Positions 42,405 to 64,000 of a stretch of DNA of 64,000 bases are shown here, one piece after another. Numbering within the stretch: position 1 is the stretch's first letter; the number at the start of each line of letters is the position of its first letter. Both the position numbers and the translations under genes were made by a program. The notes under the pieces were generated by a model. The model was not told the origin of the DNA and did no database searches. It worked only from the letters and a program-made list of their open reading frames with translations. The DNA comes from Euglena gracilis. Lineage: Eukaryota > Euglenida > Euglenophyceae > Euglenales. The DNA is taken from assembly GCA_039621445.1 (NCBI GenBank), contig CP154956.1, forward strand, positions 54,339,113-54,403,112, in the 5' to 3' direction.

Positions 42405-42583
42405 CCCCCCCCCCCCCTTTATTGTCCCACCGACCTGCCCCCGGGAGGCCCGACCGGACAATAAAGGGGGGGGGACAATAAAGGGGTACCAAAGGAATTT
42501 CATTGGCCGGGCCAAAAAACCCCCCGTCGGCCGGGGCCCAGGGACAATAAAGGGGGGGGGGGGACAATAAAGGGGGGGGGGGG
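42405..42583 (-). mobile_element. C-run/TTATTGTCC element, copy E6
   Basis: Complete copy in the orientation of E3, nearly identical in its interior (CGACCTGCCCCCGGGAGGCC, CCAAAGGAATTTCATTGGCC). Confidence 0.8.
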
Positions 42584-44114
42584 TGATAACCCATATGGGT
42601 CAAGGCAGCAGCTTTTTCCCCCCTCAGCCAGCAGCCTTTTCCCCCCCAGCCAGCAGCCTTTTTCCAGCCTTGGACCCCCCTTGCCCCCCATCGACAAGCT
42701 TTAATATTTTTTCTGCCACCTGAAGGGAGGCCAGACGGTAGCGCATTTCTTGGCTTTCGAAGGTGCAAAAATGGGCCAAAAAAAATGGGTCAGAAAGGGT
42801 CGGCCAGCTCAGATTTGGGTCAAAAAGTTCGATTTTCTTGTGTTCTGTTTTGTGTTCATTTGAAAAATTTTGTGTTCGCCTGTGTTCACCAAATTTATTT
42901 GTGTTCGCCTGTGCCAAGGAAAATTTGTGTTCACCAGCGTCTTTGTGAATACACCAAGTGTGTGTCTGTGTCAGAGGCGGCGGTCTGCTATCAGCGGACC
43001 CTTTGGGGGGGAGGTTAAGCACAAAATAGCAATCCTGAAATGCCATAAATGTCATTCTGTCATGCCATAGAATGTCATAATGTCATTTTAAATATGCCAC
43101 AGTGTCATGTTGTCCAATGAACAGAAGCATTAAATTATGTTACAATTATTAATATAACCAGCATTTGAAACAAAGTGCTTCAAGGATAAATGGCTTTAGG
43201 TTTGTCAAATAACTTTGCCAGGGGCTGGGGGTCAAAGGTCAGTCCATTATCTTTCCAGGGGGCTAAGTTATTGGGGGGTTCATTCTCTGCTATTTAAGAG
43301 CTTTTCTTTCTGGGCCCATATCTGAGTCAACCTCTTAGGCTTGATGAATGGGTGGCCTGAGCTATGAATGAAGGATGGGAAAATGCACTGCACATTTGTG
43401 CCATCAGCGTGGTTGCAAACCCCAAAACGATCAAAGCTCGTAGTGTGAGGCCATGGAATTCCTTTTCTGTTCCAAAATTTAGTTGTCTGCCTTGAAATGC
43501 CCCAAAGTGCCATTTCCTTCACACCCACAGTCACCCACAGGCTTCCATGGCTGTCCACAGGGTTAGTCTTGGACCCAGGGGGTAGGGTGGGTGGGTCTGG
43601 CGGAGCCCCCCCAGGGGCAGGGGGCGATTTCGGCGCCGATTTTTTTGAAAACAGTGCTATTTTTGGCATTTTTTTTGCGGTTTTTGGCCTTTTTCGGGGA
43701 AAAATGAGTGGGTCCCCTGGGACCCCCCCCCCCAGGGGGTGGGTGGGGGATTCCCCCGGTATTCAAAAAAACCTGGACCATAGATGTTTGTATGAGAGGG
43801 CACTGTCCCTAATTTCAGAGGAGCAGAGGACTTTAAAACGGAATGGAGCTGAGCTCTGGATGGGGGCGTCCCTAAGCTGAACCCTGCGTACCATACGTCG
43901 ACAAAACGTGTTGCACATCAGCCAGGAAACCAGTATTCAGTTCTTAAACGCTGATTGAATATAATTAAACCACGTGCTAAAAAAGATAATTTTCGAAGCA
44001 TCACCACCCTGTGCTGCCCAGGAGGATGGTTTTTTTGCCTCAACATTCATAAAAAAAGTGGTTTGCAGTGGTTTTTCTTCGTGGAAACCGTGTGAAACCC
44101 TGTCCTTTCCCCAG

Positions 44115-44264
44115 CGAGAAGCGCAAAGCACTGGGGGCAAAACATCGACCACTTTGGGTGGTTATTTTGCGGTGCACCTTGGGGAGTCTGGAGAGCTTTA
44201 TAAATTGGATGAGCGGTTGTCATCCCCCTCTTCCATGTTGCCGAAGTTGTTACGTGACAATTGA
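44115..44264 (+). CDS. possible terminal exon, unidentified
   Basis: After the acceptor TTTCCCCAG the frame reads REAQSTGGKTSTTLGGYFAV and continues with HLGESGELYKLDERL to a TGA at 44,262-44,264 (49 codons plus stop). It has balanced composition and a clean acceptor, but no partner exon or family was identified. Confidence 0.35.
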   Translation, partial: REAQSTGGKTSTTLGGYFAVHLGESGELYKLDERLSSPSSMLPKLLRDN

Positions 44265-44559
44265 CTGGTGGTTGGGGGGGGGCAGGGTTTGGTATGGGGT
44301 ACCCCCCCCCCCCCAAATGACCTGGCGGGGGCCCAACTCCTGGCGGGGGCCGAATAACTTGGCGGGGGGAGGGGCAAAAAAGATGGTTCCAGTAACTTGG
44401 CGGGGTACTTTTTAGCAAAATTCCTTTATGGCGCTGAAGAAGTGGCCCAAATAACCTGGGGGGGGGACAGGGCCAAAAGTTGGTTCCAATAACCTGGCAC
44501 CCCGCCAGGTTATTTGGGGGGGTTTACAAGGTTTAGGTGGGGGGGGGTATCCCTCCAGC

Positions 44560-44830
44560 GGGGTACCCGGGGGGGGTGAAACAAACAGGTCAAATTTTTC
44601 CTTCTGGCACTTTCCACCGAATTTTTTTTTGCATTTTTGACGCATTTTCGCCCAAAAAGTGCCCCAAATGGCACTTTTGGCCTTTTTTGGTGTCAATTTT
44701 TTTTGGCCCAGCATTTTTTTCGCTGGGCCAAAAATCGGTCACCCAGACCGCACCACTGTTTAGGTGTGGGGGATGTCCCTATCCCTTGGATGGGGGGGGG
44801 GTCTGACCCTCCCACCTGCTCTTACATTTT
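44560..44830. repeat. dispersed repeat H, copy 2
   Basis: CCTTCTGGCACTTTCCACCG, a T-run, CCCAAAAAGTGCCCCAAATG and GACCGCACCACTGTTTAGGT, matching 23,410-23,570. Preceded at 44,310-44,520 by TAACTTGGCGGGG/CCCGCCAGGTTATTTGG inverted units. Confidence 0.6.
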
Positions 44831-45321
44831 AGCCTGGTTGGGGGAGTTTGCAGTGCCCCATCTCCCCCCCTTGCCCAAGGTAGTTTGTCCCCCCCCCATG
44901 CACAGTTCTGGGATATTGTTGTTTTCCGGATGAACTTTCTGAAGGTGTTGAGATTGCTTGGGTCAACAGAATTTTTTTTGACCCCGTCTCTCATAACGTG
45001 GCCTCAGATGCTCAATTTTGATTTTGATTTTGATTTTTTTTTTATTTGACCAAACCTACATGGCGAATTTAATGACATCCTCCATTTTGGTACAATTCCA
45101 TTGACACAGCCTGTCGTTAACCCCCGCCCCCCGTCAGTGGCACATTCCTGGAACATTTGCATTGGGGCAAGGGAGGGGAGGCAAGAAGCGCGCATTCTCA
45201 GTGGTCCGAAACACGTTGCTTTTATTTTCGTGAGGATGGCTCATCTTGTCATTCCTGCTCCTTCTCTTTCAGGTTTTTCTTCCCTTTGGGGTTCCCAGGC
45301 TTGAAGCCAAGGCCCATATCT

Positions 45322-56564
<11,243 letters not shown>

Positions 56565-56599
56565 AGTCCCCCCACAAATGGTTTACCAGGTTTTGATCA

Positions 56600-56945
56600 G
56601 TCTGCTAGTGGTGTGCTCTTTGGTTTGAAATGCAACATACCAGAGGACATTTCCCTTGATGTTGCGTCATTTTTGACTTATTCGCAATTTCGCGATTTTT
56701 TGCCATTTTTGGACCCAAAATGGGCCCAAAAATGGTCATAACTTGGGCCAGGAATGGAAGAAAGAAAGCGAAATACGGTGAATTATGGAATATGCAAGAT
56801 ACGGTTGGATGGGGCGTTCTGAGGGCTTCAGTTGGCGTTTTGACCATTTGCTTTCATTCTGCTTCATTCTTGAGATCCCTTGAAATTTGTGATTTTTTTT
56901 GCCCAAAATGGGCAAAAACGCTGTCAAAAAAAAATCGGGTTTAAA
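56600..56945. repeat. AAAATGGGC-rich repeat remnant after endonuclease V
   Basis: CCCAAAATGGGCCCAAAAATGGTCATAACT and CCCAAAATGGGCAAAAACG flank a segment containing TACGGTTGGATGGGGCGTTC. The reverse strand resembles the 3' tandem part of F4 (TTGAAGCCCTTGGAACGCCCC-like context), so this is probably an old F4 fragment. Confidence 0.35.
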
Positions 56946-57179
56946 ACGTCACATCCTTGGATCCAGGACGTAATTTTGGCTAACTGTGGATTACCAGGAA
57001 AGCCAGGTAGTGGTGGAAAGCCAAGTGGTGTTGCACGGGCTTGAGTTCCCTTTATGGGTCCTTTTAGATGACTCGGCAGCCGTGGAAAGTTCTTTCCAAA
57101 ATTCACTTTTTTCTTGCTGGCGGAAAGGCGCTATGTTATGGTCCCTTTTCCTCCTATAGCGGTGGGTGGACACCCCGTA

Positions 57180-57545
57180 CATATTCCTTTTCTCGAACCA
57201 TGCCCTAACCCCTCTTGGGGTCCGGACTGCCTCCTGCACCTGCAAAGGAGCCCCCAAAGTCATATTTCTCCTTCGGACGCTTTGCGTCGAAAGGCAATTT
57301 TTTTTGTTGTTTTGCCCAAAAATGTGCCCAAAATGGCCTTTTGGCTGATTTCGGGGTGACCAATTTTGGCCCTGCGCAAAGGGGGATGACCAATTTTCGG
57401 CCTGGCGCTTTGCGCAGGGCCAAAATTGGTCACCCGGACCACGCCACTGTTTGTTGGGGGTGTGTTCCCTCACCCTTTCGCCCTGCTGGACCGGGGGGGA
57501 TTTGACCCCCCTAATATTTATGCCTTTATATTGAACCCTGGATAA
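57180..57545. repeat. dispersed repeat H, copy 3, with a 24-bp perfect hairpin
   Basis: Shares TCCTTCGGACGCTTTGCGTC-type hairpin, AATGTGCCCAAAATGGC, CACCCGGACCACGCCACTGT and the terminal TTATATTGAACCCTGG with 23,280-23,650. Within it, GACCAATTTTGGCCCTGCGC...AAAG (57,358-57,381) and its exact reverse complement (57,408-57,431) form a 24-bp stem. Confidence 0.65.
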
Positions 57546-58011
57546 AGAACTCAGCAACAAATGACGACGAGGTAATTTTTTATATTCATTTTTTCTCCCA
57601 AATTTACCGCTCCAAATAATATCCCCCAACCTCCAACGTCAGGTGCCCAAATGGCAAATTAGGGCGTTTATTATTTTGGGTGTTTAAGCAAATAATTTTT
57701 TTATTTTTGTAATTTTCTTTTGCTCTTTACTGAAGAGCTGGAGTGGGTGAAGAAAGCCCCGAAAATCATGAAAAGACAAATATTTTTCTCATGATATGAC
57801 GTTTTCATAGGTTCTATTGAACGCAAAACATGAATTTTGGGCGTTCATCGACCCAAGAAAAATGGATCTAAACCCCATGGATACTCAACCCCTCTTGTGC
57901 TGTGGCTTCCTCGAAGAAGCCACAACGTCATTCAGGCCCAATCCGCCATGAATAATCACACCCCTTCATGAGGGCTAACCGAAGAAATTGTCGAACACGG
58001 ACACACAAAAA

Positions 58012-58422
58012 ATGCTGCTTTTCAAGTGGAGTTGTCATTTCCATTTTGTAAGTCCCTTCCATTTTTTTTTCATTCTTGCCATCTCCTGTTTGTGGAGCAG
58101 CGTTCAAGGACTCTTTCAGTGGTCCCTCCTGCAGGGTTCACCACCGCAACAAGAAGCCAAAGCCCAGCCCCCCATCAGTGACGGCAATTTCATCCCTGCA
58201 AGCGGGTTCTCTGGATACGTTCCTGGATTTTTCTTTCAGATGGGATCTAAGGTTTGTGCACGACTTTTTCCCTGTGTATCAGGAGTTCAGCTGAATTCAG
58301 TTGTTGCATCTGCCAGGATGGGGCGGATTGAATGGTTGCTTTAGGTCTCTCACCGCGCAAAGAAAGGAAAAGTACTCTCCGGTCATCGCTTGCTCTCGCT
58401 CTCACGCGTGTGCGCGCGCGCG

Positions 58423-58492
<70 letters not shown>

Positions 58493-58749
58493 CACGCACA
58501 CACACACACACACACGCACACACACACACGCACACACATTTCCTCACACAGGGACTTGGTTATTATCGGGACACGTATGCACCTTTGCCCAGCAAAAGCC
58601 AACCTAACGCTGCCCTAGCGAACACCTCAAGTGGCACACCCACGCCCAGCAGCGTGCACGCCAACGTTTTTTCAGGTTTGTTCCCAACTCTGCCAATGCC
58701 AAAAGAATATGGATCGAACACCATTTTCAATTCTCCGCACAAATCCTAA
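58012..58749 (+). CDS. three-exon gene for a 121-aa protein with PGFFFQMGSKGLGYYRD motif
   Basis: Exons: 58012-58047 (ATG, donor GTAAGT), 58120-58251 (acceptor CTCTTTCAG) and 58552-58749 (acceptor CTCACACAG, stop TAA). All joins are phase 0. The diagnostic stretch FSGYVPGFFFQMGSK/GLGYYRD is built across the last intron. The aromatic P-G-[FY]-x-F-x-x-G-x-x-G-x-G-Y-Y-x-D pattern looks like a conserved short eukaryotic motif, but I cannot name the family. The rest is Pro/Ser/Thr-rich and probably disordered. The last intron holds (CT)n and (CA)n tracts. An alternative donor (CAG|GTTTGT at 58,676) could replace the last 25 codons and splice onward. Start choice rests on the first ATG before a strong donor. 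Confidence 0.55.
58427..58540 (+). repeat. (CT)n-(CA)n microsatellite
   Basis: A CT tract followed by a CA tract with CGCA interruptions, inside the last intron of the preceding gene; likely length-variable. Confidence 0.95.
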
Positions 58750-59467
58750 TTGGAGAGCTTGACCACGCTTCCCTCAATTGAGTTTTATCATCATCTTGAT
58801 TTGACAAAGAACATAAGCACCGCCGACAGTGGGTTTACAAGGTTCCAGAAACTGGGCCCTGTGGACGACTCAGCAGGATCGGGGCTCGCGATGGCTTTTC
58901 GCTATCATCAGTGCCCAAAGCCGAACCTACACCGAAACCGACGAACCAAGCACCCCCTGGCCCATCAACCTCCGCACGGAACGACGTATGTCCCCCTGTG
59001 CCACCCATTGTGGACCTTCTGTTGTGGGCCGTGCAACAGTGAACATGTGCTTTAGAAGGGGAAGGGGAACACAACACATTTTTTGTTCTCCAACCTGGGA
59101 AATTTGCATTTTTTTTCTCTCGTCGATTGTCTAATTTCTGCTGAATTTTAGTTCAGTTTAATTTCTGCAAATTTTCAAAATGGAAAATTTGTCAAAATTG
59201 CCTCATTTTGGCTCCTATTTTCCCCAAGGCCGGAATTTTTTCAATTTTTTGTATTTTTTTTTTGCATTTTTATGTCAACAAATTGAGAATTTTTATGCAA
59301 AATGAAAGTTTTGCCTCCTCTGCAGCAGAAAGTGTACATCAGGGCAAAGCTCTTAAAGGATTTTACATGCAACTTTTTTTTGTGTTTTCCTCTTGTTTAT
59401 TTGGCTGTTTTGTGTTGTGTTCTTTTGAGGGTCCGTGTTGCTTTTTCCCCCACCCCCCTGCTCGCAG

Positions 59468-59983
59468 GCCCCGCCCCCGACCTCGATGGCCACGATCCCC
59501 CCCATCCCACCCCCCGCCCCCCTCCCCGGCCAGCCCGCCCCTGCCAAGCCGCCCGCCCCCCAAATGCAACCGCAAGGCCTGCCGCCCGGCACCTACGTCC
59601 AGCTGCAGGCCCCTGGGCTGTTCCAGCCAAGCACCCATGAAATGACTCGGCATGACTTGGGTGTGACCGGGCGTGACTGGGCGTGACTTGGGTGTTACTT
59701 TGGTGTGACTTTGGCCTGACTGGGCTTGACTGAGGGTCTGGGGTTCAGGATGGGCACCGGTGCTTGATTCCAGCCTGTCTCCATGGTGGCGGTCCCCAAC
59801 CCGGCGCTTCCTGGGGGCCCATTCCTCCCCGCCGCCGCCTCAGTGCCCCTGCAGGCCACCGTCCCATACGGCATGGCCCCAGCCTTCTTTGACCCCATGG
59901 CTGGCCCGCACATGGTCCCGATGGCAGCCGGACTGCCCCCCCAGTTTGGTTACCCGGGGCAAGGGCTGGACTTTACACAGTGA
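59468..59983 (+). CDS. proline-rich C-terminal exons, unidentified gene
   Basis: Exon 59468-59662 follows the acceptor CTGCTCGCAG. It encodes a Pro/Ala/Gln-rich stretch (PPIPPPAPLPGQPAPAKPPA) and then a less biased LPPGTYVQLQAPGLFQ segment. A second exon, 59774-59983 (acceptor GATTCCAG), continues with Pro/Met-rich sequence ending QFGYPGQGLDFTQ and a TGA. The joint is phase 0 if the donor is GGT|GTGACC at 59,663; that donor is uncertain because a GTGACTTGG short tandem repeat follows. Composition resembles disordered tails of RNA-associated proteins, but no domain is recognised. Upstream exons may lie at 59,300-59,370 or in the 58-kb gene. Confidence 0.5.
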
Positions 59984-60104
59984 CCTGCTTCGATTTGTGT
60001 GCCGTGGCCTTTTTTTCCACCCGGACTTTGAAGTTTTCCCTCTTGTGCCTGCTGCCTGCACTTCCGGCAATGAATCACCATTTTTTTTCCCCCCCTTGAA
60101 AAGA

Positions 60105-60148
60105 CCTTCGGTGCCAGGTGGCCTTCAGTGGCCACCTGGCACCGAAGG
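60105..60148. repeat. perfect 19-bp hairpin downstream of the Pro-rich exons
   Basis: CCTTCGGTGCCAGGTGGCC (60,105-60,123), loop TTCAGT, then the exact reverse complement (60,130-60,148). It lies about 120 bp after the stop at 59,983, so it would fall in the 3' UTR if the transcript extends that far. Confidence 0.75.
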
Positions 60149-60199
60149 TGCCGGAATTTGGGGGTTTTTTGACCAAGAATTCATTTTCATTAGGCTATT

Positions 60200-61085
60200 T
60201 TTTTTGGCTGAGTGGCCAGAGTGACTCCAGGGGGAGGGCAGGTTCTAAAATTACTGATTGACTGGTTTTTTTGGAAGTGGAAAGTGACCCCCCTGGGGGT
60301 TGGTCAGCAATGAATGGTACGCTCTGCATCAGTGCCATTCGGCAAATAACACTCAGTTGTGAGAAATCTCCCAAGGAAGAAGCACCTTCCTGCCGAAAGC
60401 CCCCATGGTGTACTGGATGCCCCCGGTGTTGCACTTCCTTACGGACCTCCATCGCTGGTGTGCCTGGCAGTTGAAAGTTCGCCAGGAACAATGCACTTTC
60501 ACACGTTTCTCATATCTGGAGAGGTTAGTTCTTAGGCAGCTGATGGGAATATAGGAGAGTTAATGAAACAGCCTAGAGCATTAATATTCCAGCTCCAAAC
60601 AGGCTGGCATAGGAGGCTTTTGGTTGGTTTTAAGGTGCTCAGTTGCACAAAGGAACACTGCTTGCTTCCGTCTGGGGTGATGAAGGAGTTCAGGGGGTGG
60701 CAACACAGACACATTTTTTTTTGGTTTTTCTGCGTTTTTCGACTTTGAAAGAATTGAGTTTTTTTTGCGGGTTTTGTGTTGTGCTTTTTGTTGTATTGTG
60801 TTTTTTTCCGCGGCTTTTTTGTTTTTTTCCCCCTGGCAATTTCCCAATTTTTTTGTTGAGAATGTTTTTTGATTTGGAGAAATTCCGCATTTTCGACCAG
60901 TTTTTCTCTGGGACCAAACATTTTGTTGAATTTCTGGTTGTTTTTTTTTGCGGACCGTTTGCCAACAAATTTCATATTTTTGGAATAAAGGTTCCCGGAA
61001 TTTCTCAAAACACATCAAAATTTAGTTGCACGACGAAGAAAATGCTTTGGAGAAGGTGAAGTTCCTCTAAAAACACAACCTGTTT
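60200..61085. other. no gene recognised
   Basis: 60,200-60,530 is mixed composition; 60,710-61,030 is T-rich and resembles 36,160-36,370 (TTTTTTGATTTGGA(A/G)AAATT, GGGACCAAAC(A/T)TTTTGT, TTTTTGGAAT), indicating a shared dispersed repeat. Confidence 0.4.
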
Positions 61086-61089
61086 CGTT

Positions 61090-61668
61090 TTGAAGAGTGC
61101 AGAAAAAGCATCAAAATTGTGCTTTCCCCCTAGGTTCCTGTATTCCTGTGGTGCTGGACCCCTGAACATTGCCAGTATTTTTGAGTGGTTGTGCAACTGC
61201 GCTTCTGGAACATTTTATTGGTGCATTAGCACAATCGCGCAAAATGGCAGGACTATTTGGTTTTTGAAGTTTGAATCAGGCAAGAGCAGAAGGAATAGCA
61301 ATGCCCACCAGTTGGTGTCGTGGAGCATGTCTTCAAGGGGCAAAAGAAAACGTGTCAGGTGTGCATTCAAGGGGAATATGATGCAACACCTGACGTTTTT
61401 GTTTTGTTCCTCTCAAATGGTGGATCCCCAATTCGGACCCAGAATTTGGGCCGCTCTGGGATCCCACGTGCCACATTTCAGTCATGCAAATTTAACTTGT
61501 TGGGGTATTTACAACTGTGCAAATGTACCATCTGTGCGGTCCCACAGCGTACAGGGCACATCCATTGAGTATGTGTTTGGGGACCTCATCAATTCGGGAT
61601 GTTCCCAGGAACGATTTGGGGCAAATGAAACCGAGCCTGACATTATATCCCTCGTTTTGTTTTATTGA
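61090..61668 (+). CDS. 192-codon open frame, unidentified
   Basis: Longest non-repetitive frame in this part (ATG 61,090, stop TGA 61,666-61,668), ending NETEPDIISLVLFY. A competing frame in the same interval (61,320-61,568) is also protein-like and has CQVC and CKCTIC pairs. A typical acceptor (CTTTCCCCCTAG) occurs at 61,133. This is probably one or two exons of a spliced gene rather than a single-exon gene. No family recognised. Confidence 0.3.
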   Translation: MKSAEKASKLCFPPRFLYSCGAGPLNIASIFEWLCNCASGTFYWCISTIAQNGRTIWFLKFESGKSRRNSNAHQLVSWSMSSRGKRKRVRCAFKGNMMQHLTFLFCSSQMVDPQFGPRIWAALGSHVPHFSHANLTCWGIYNCANVPSVRSHSVQGTSIEYVFGDLINSGCSQERFGANETEPDIISLVLFY

Positions 61669-62639
61669 AAATTTGAAGGTCTATATGCCCAACTTCCCAA
61701 ATGGACCACTTGCTCGCTTGCACATTTGGATGTGTGATGGACGATTTGCTCAATTGCCCAAGCGGACCACTTGAACAGTTATGAAACTCATTGTGGTGAC
61801 ACCTGCTCAACACCCTAACTGTCAAAGTCCTAACATCCCTTTCCGGATCCTGGGGCATTGGACCACACGTAATTGACCCTTACTGTGTAATTAGATTATT
61901 ATTGTATTAATTAAATTGTTTGGGGTTTTGGTTGCCAGGTATAGACACATCTTCAGGCGGTCTACTTCGCACTTATGCTTTTTAGGGGTTCCTTGCGCAA
62001 CCGCGTCAATTCTGAAAAACAAATTTGCGCTCCATTCTCCATTCCCAAAAGTTAGATTCACCCTTTCTTTGTGTTTTGGACAGGAGGACCGGCTGGTTTT
62101 TAAGTGACCCCTGGGAGATGCCCCAAACCCCCTTTTTGGGGGGCTTTCGGTTGTTAGCACACGGCGATTTACATAGACGATATTTTGCAGCCCGAGTTTC
62201 ACAAAAAACCACGTGACAAACACGAAAACGGGACTAAAGGGTGGTTCCTTGTACCACTTTTTCCCTTTGTGCTGGCAGCCTCAGAGCGTGCCCAAAACCT
62301 TGCAGAAAAAATGCCCTCCATTTTGTCTTTCACACCGATAAAAACCCGGGAAAGAAATTTCTGAAACAGCTTATTTTTGTCTTTTCCTGCACAGACTTCG
62401 GGGCGCGGAGTGACGAAAATCTGCGGCGCACTGGTTTGGAAGGATGAGAGACCCCGAAAGGAGCGAGAGAGAGAGAGTTATTTGTGTTTCGCAGTGTCAG
62501 AGCAACCGAGTGGTGAGGGCACTGGTTTCAGTGTTCTTGACCGGCCAGTGGGGAAGGGCTCTGGGAGACGTGGTGGAAGGGCATTCCAAGGGCTTCATTC
62601 TTGCTCTCTGTACTTTTTTCTTTGATTTTGCTTCATTTG

Positions 62640-63140
62640 CCAAGTTATTTTGATAAAATGTATTTTTTTGAGCAAAAAATCGGCCCAAGAAACACCCCAA
62701 AATGGCCGTTTGGGCCACAAAAGCACGCCGAAACACGGGTCAGGCGTGTCGGCGGCCAAAACGGCAAATGGGGGGTGATAGAGAACCTCTGGGGACACAT
62801 TTTGTCAGACCGACATTTCCGGAAACAGTGGACGTTTTCTTGAGATATTTTCGAAAAATCAGTTTTTTGACCGATTTTTGGACCTGGCGAAATGGCAGAC
62901 AGAGTCGGAAGGGGGGACGGGCTGATGATGACTTTTTTGACCCGTTTTTGACCGTTTTTGTCGGGTCGAAAACGGGGCGATGGCGGGTCGAAAAAACGCT
63001 CATTTTCGGCTCAACAACAGCTTTGGGGAGGCCAAAAATGGTTTTGGGCAAAAAAAGTTTTCGCCTTTTCTGACCAAAAATGGCCGAAAACGGCTAAGTC
63101 AAAACAGGCCAAAACGGCCAAAATTGGCCGGAAAATGGCC
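62640..63140 (-). repeat. F4-related repeat fragment, reverse orientation
   Basis: On the minus strand the order AACGGCCATTTTCCGGCC, GGCCATTTTTGGTCAGAAAA, CCAAAACCATTTTTGGCCTC, GAGCCGAAAATGAGCG and TTTTTTCGACCC matches the 3' part of F4 copies (for example 12,690-12,900 and 26,620-26,880). Confidence 0.55.
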
Positions 63141-63609
63141 GTAACACTTGCAGACAGATCTTTTTCAGGTTTTTTCAGAGGAGGGAAGTTGGCGACCCAT
63201 CTTTTTTTGTGCCAGCTCTTGCAAGCTGCGCAAAGGAGTTGGTGTTCCGAGTTTTTACCCCCAAATACGTTTGTTTCAGACTGAGTGGTTTTTTCCCTGA
63301 TTTTCACGAGAAATGAGGCCCTTCAGAAACGCTGTCTGTTGACCGGCAGGATCCATTGTTTGTGAAACCGTAGGGACTGGCGTTGAGGCAAACCACAAGG
63401 GGCAATAATTAAAACAGAAACGGGAGCTTTTGTTCTCACCGATGTGTAGAGTGAAAAGTCGAGACTTTTTTCAGCATCCCTTGGACAATGGGAAATGAGA
63501 AATTCTATTTTCTTTGGAATTCATTTGCACAGTTGTGCTAGTGATTGAAGTTTACACTCCTTTGCGCAATTGCGCAAGTAACTTTTTAGTTTTTGTTTGC
63601 GCGAGTTTG

Positions 63610-63860
63610 ATGCGAGGGGGGGTCAGGTTGGTGGTATCCGGCTGAGCTCCCCCCCCCCCCGGGGGGGGGGGGTCCCCCCAGGGGGGCGTGAGATATACTT
63701 TCGGTGCCAAAGGCGCCGAAAATTTTTGAAAGGGTGCCATTTTTTGGCGTTTTCGCGATTTTTTGGCCATTTTCGGAGAAAAGTTGATGGGTCCCCCAGG
63801 ACCCCCGGGGAGCCCCCAGGGGGTGGGTGGGTGTGAGGGACCCCTGGTCTTAAAAAAAAA
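63610..63860. repeat. dispersed repeat H, diverged copy
   Basis: GAGATATACTTTCGGTGCCA, GGCGCCGAAAATTTTTGAAA, GGGTGCCATTTTTTGGCG and GATGGGTCCCCCAGGACCCC, matching 43,560-43,750 and 14,480-14,560. Confidence 0.55.
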
Positions 63861-64000
63861 CCCCTGAGTGGAATGTTTAAGACCACAAAGTCCGCAGGTG
63901 ATAGGCTTTACTTTTGGAACTGTCCACGGTTGTTCTCGCGATTTGAATTGGAATTTTCGAATTCCATTCACGAGGGCTGCTTTTCTCACAAGTTTTGAGA

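Overview
This window is nuclear DNA from a eukaryote with a large, repeat-rich genome. Coding exons are short and are separated by GT...AG introns from 50 nt to about 5 kb. The DNA is full of homopolymer tracts, foldback sequences and nested inverted-repeat elements. Nothing looks prokaryotic: there are no operons, no ribosome-binding sites, no dense coding and no CRISPR array. I cannot place the lineage from sequence alone; an alga or other protist is plausible. No rRNA or tRNA gene was recognised.

Layout. From 1 to about 31.5 kb the DNA is almost entirely repeats. They include three copies (A1, A2, A3) of a composite inverted-repeat element that carries a small zinc-finger-like gene, intact only at 13,299-13,841. 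There are also six copies of a ~170-bp C-run/TTATTGTCC element, several copies of a ~1-kb structured repeat (F4), a 939-bp near-perfect palindrome with TA flanks, and a 3.2-kb satellite block (26.88-30.13 kb) interrupted by two insertions that have target-site duplications. From 31.5 to 45 kb repeats thin out and isolated coding-like exons appear. These include a BRCT-type half-domain, a terminal exon followed by AATAAA, an acidic terminal exon, and gene X with a disrupted copy at 30.2 kb.

From 45,322 to 56,564 lies the one gene I can assemble completely: a ten-exon endonuclease V homologue of 314 codons on the + strand. Its exon phases join in frame throughout. Its fold motifs are recognisable, but one of the metal-binding aspartates is His, and the wedge tyrosine and the VAK lysine are also replaced. 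Its 5-kb third intron contains a 2.33-kb terminal-inverted-repeat transposon with a 5-bp target duplication. Downstream are a three-exon gene for a 121-residue protein containing a GLGYYRD motif (58,012-58,749) and Pro-rich exons (59,468-59,983). The rest is unassigned sequence and repeat remnants.

The elements worth most attention are the A family, in which a mobile-looking composite element carries a conserved, otherwise unrecognised gene, and the EndoV homologue with its altered active site. Pairs of repeat copies also give direct insertion evidence, as empty versus filled sites and matched target duplications.
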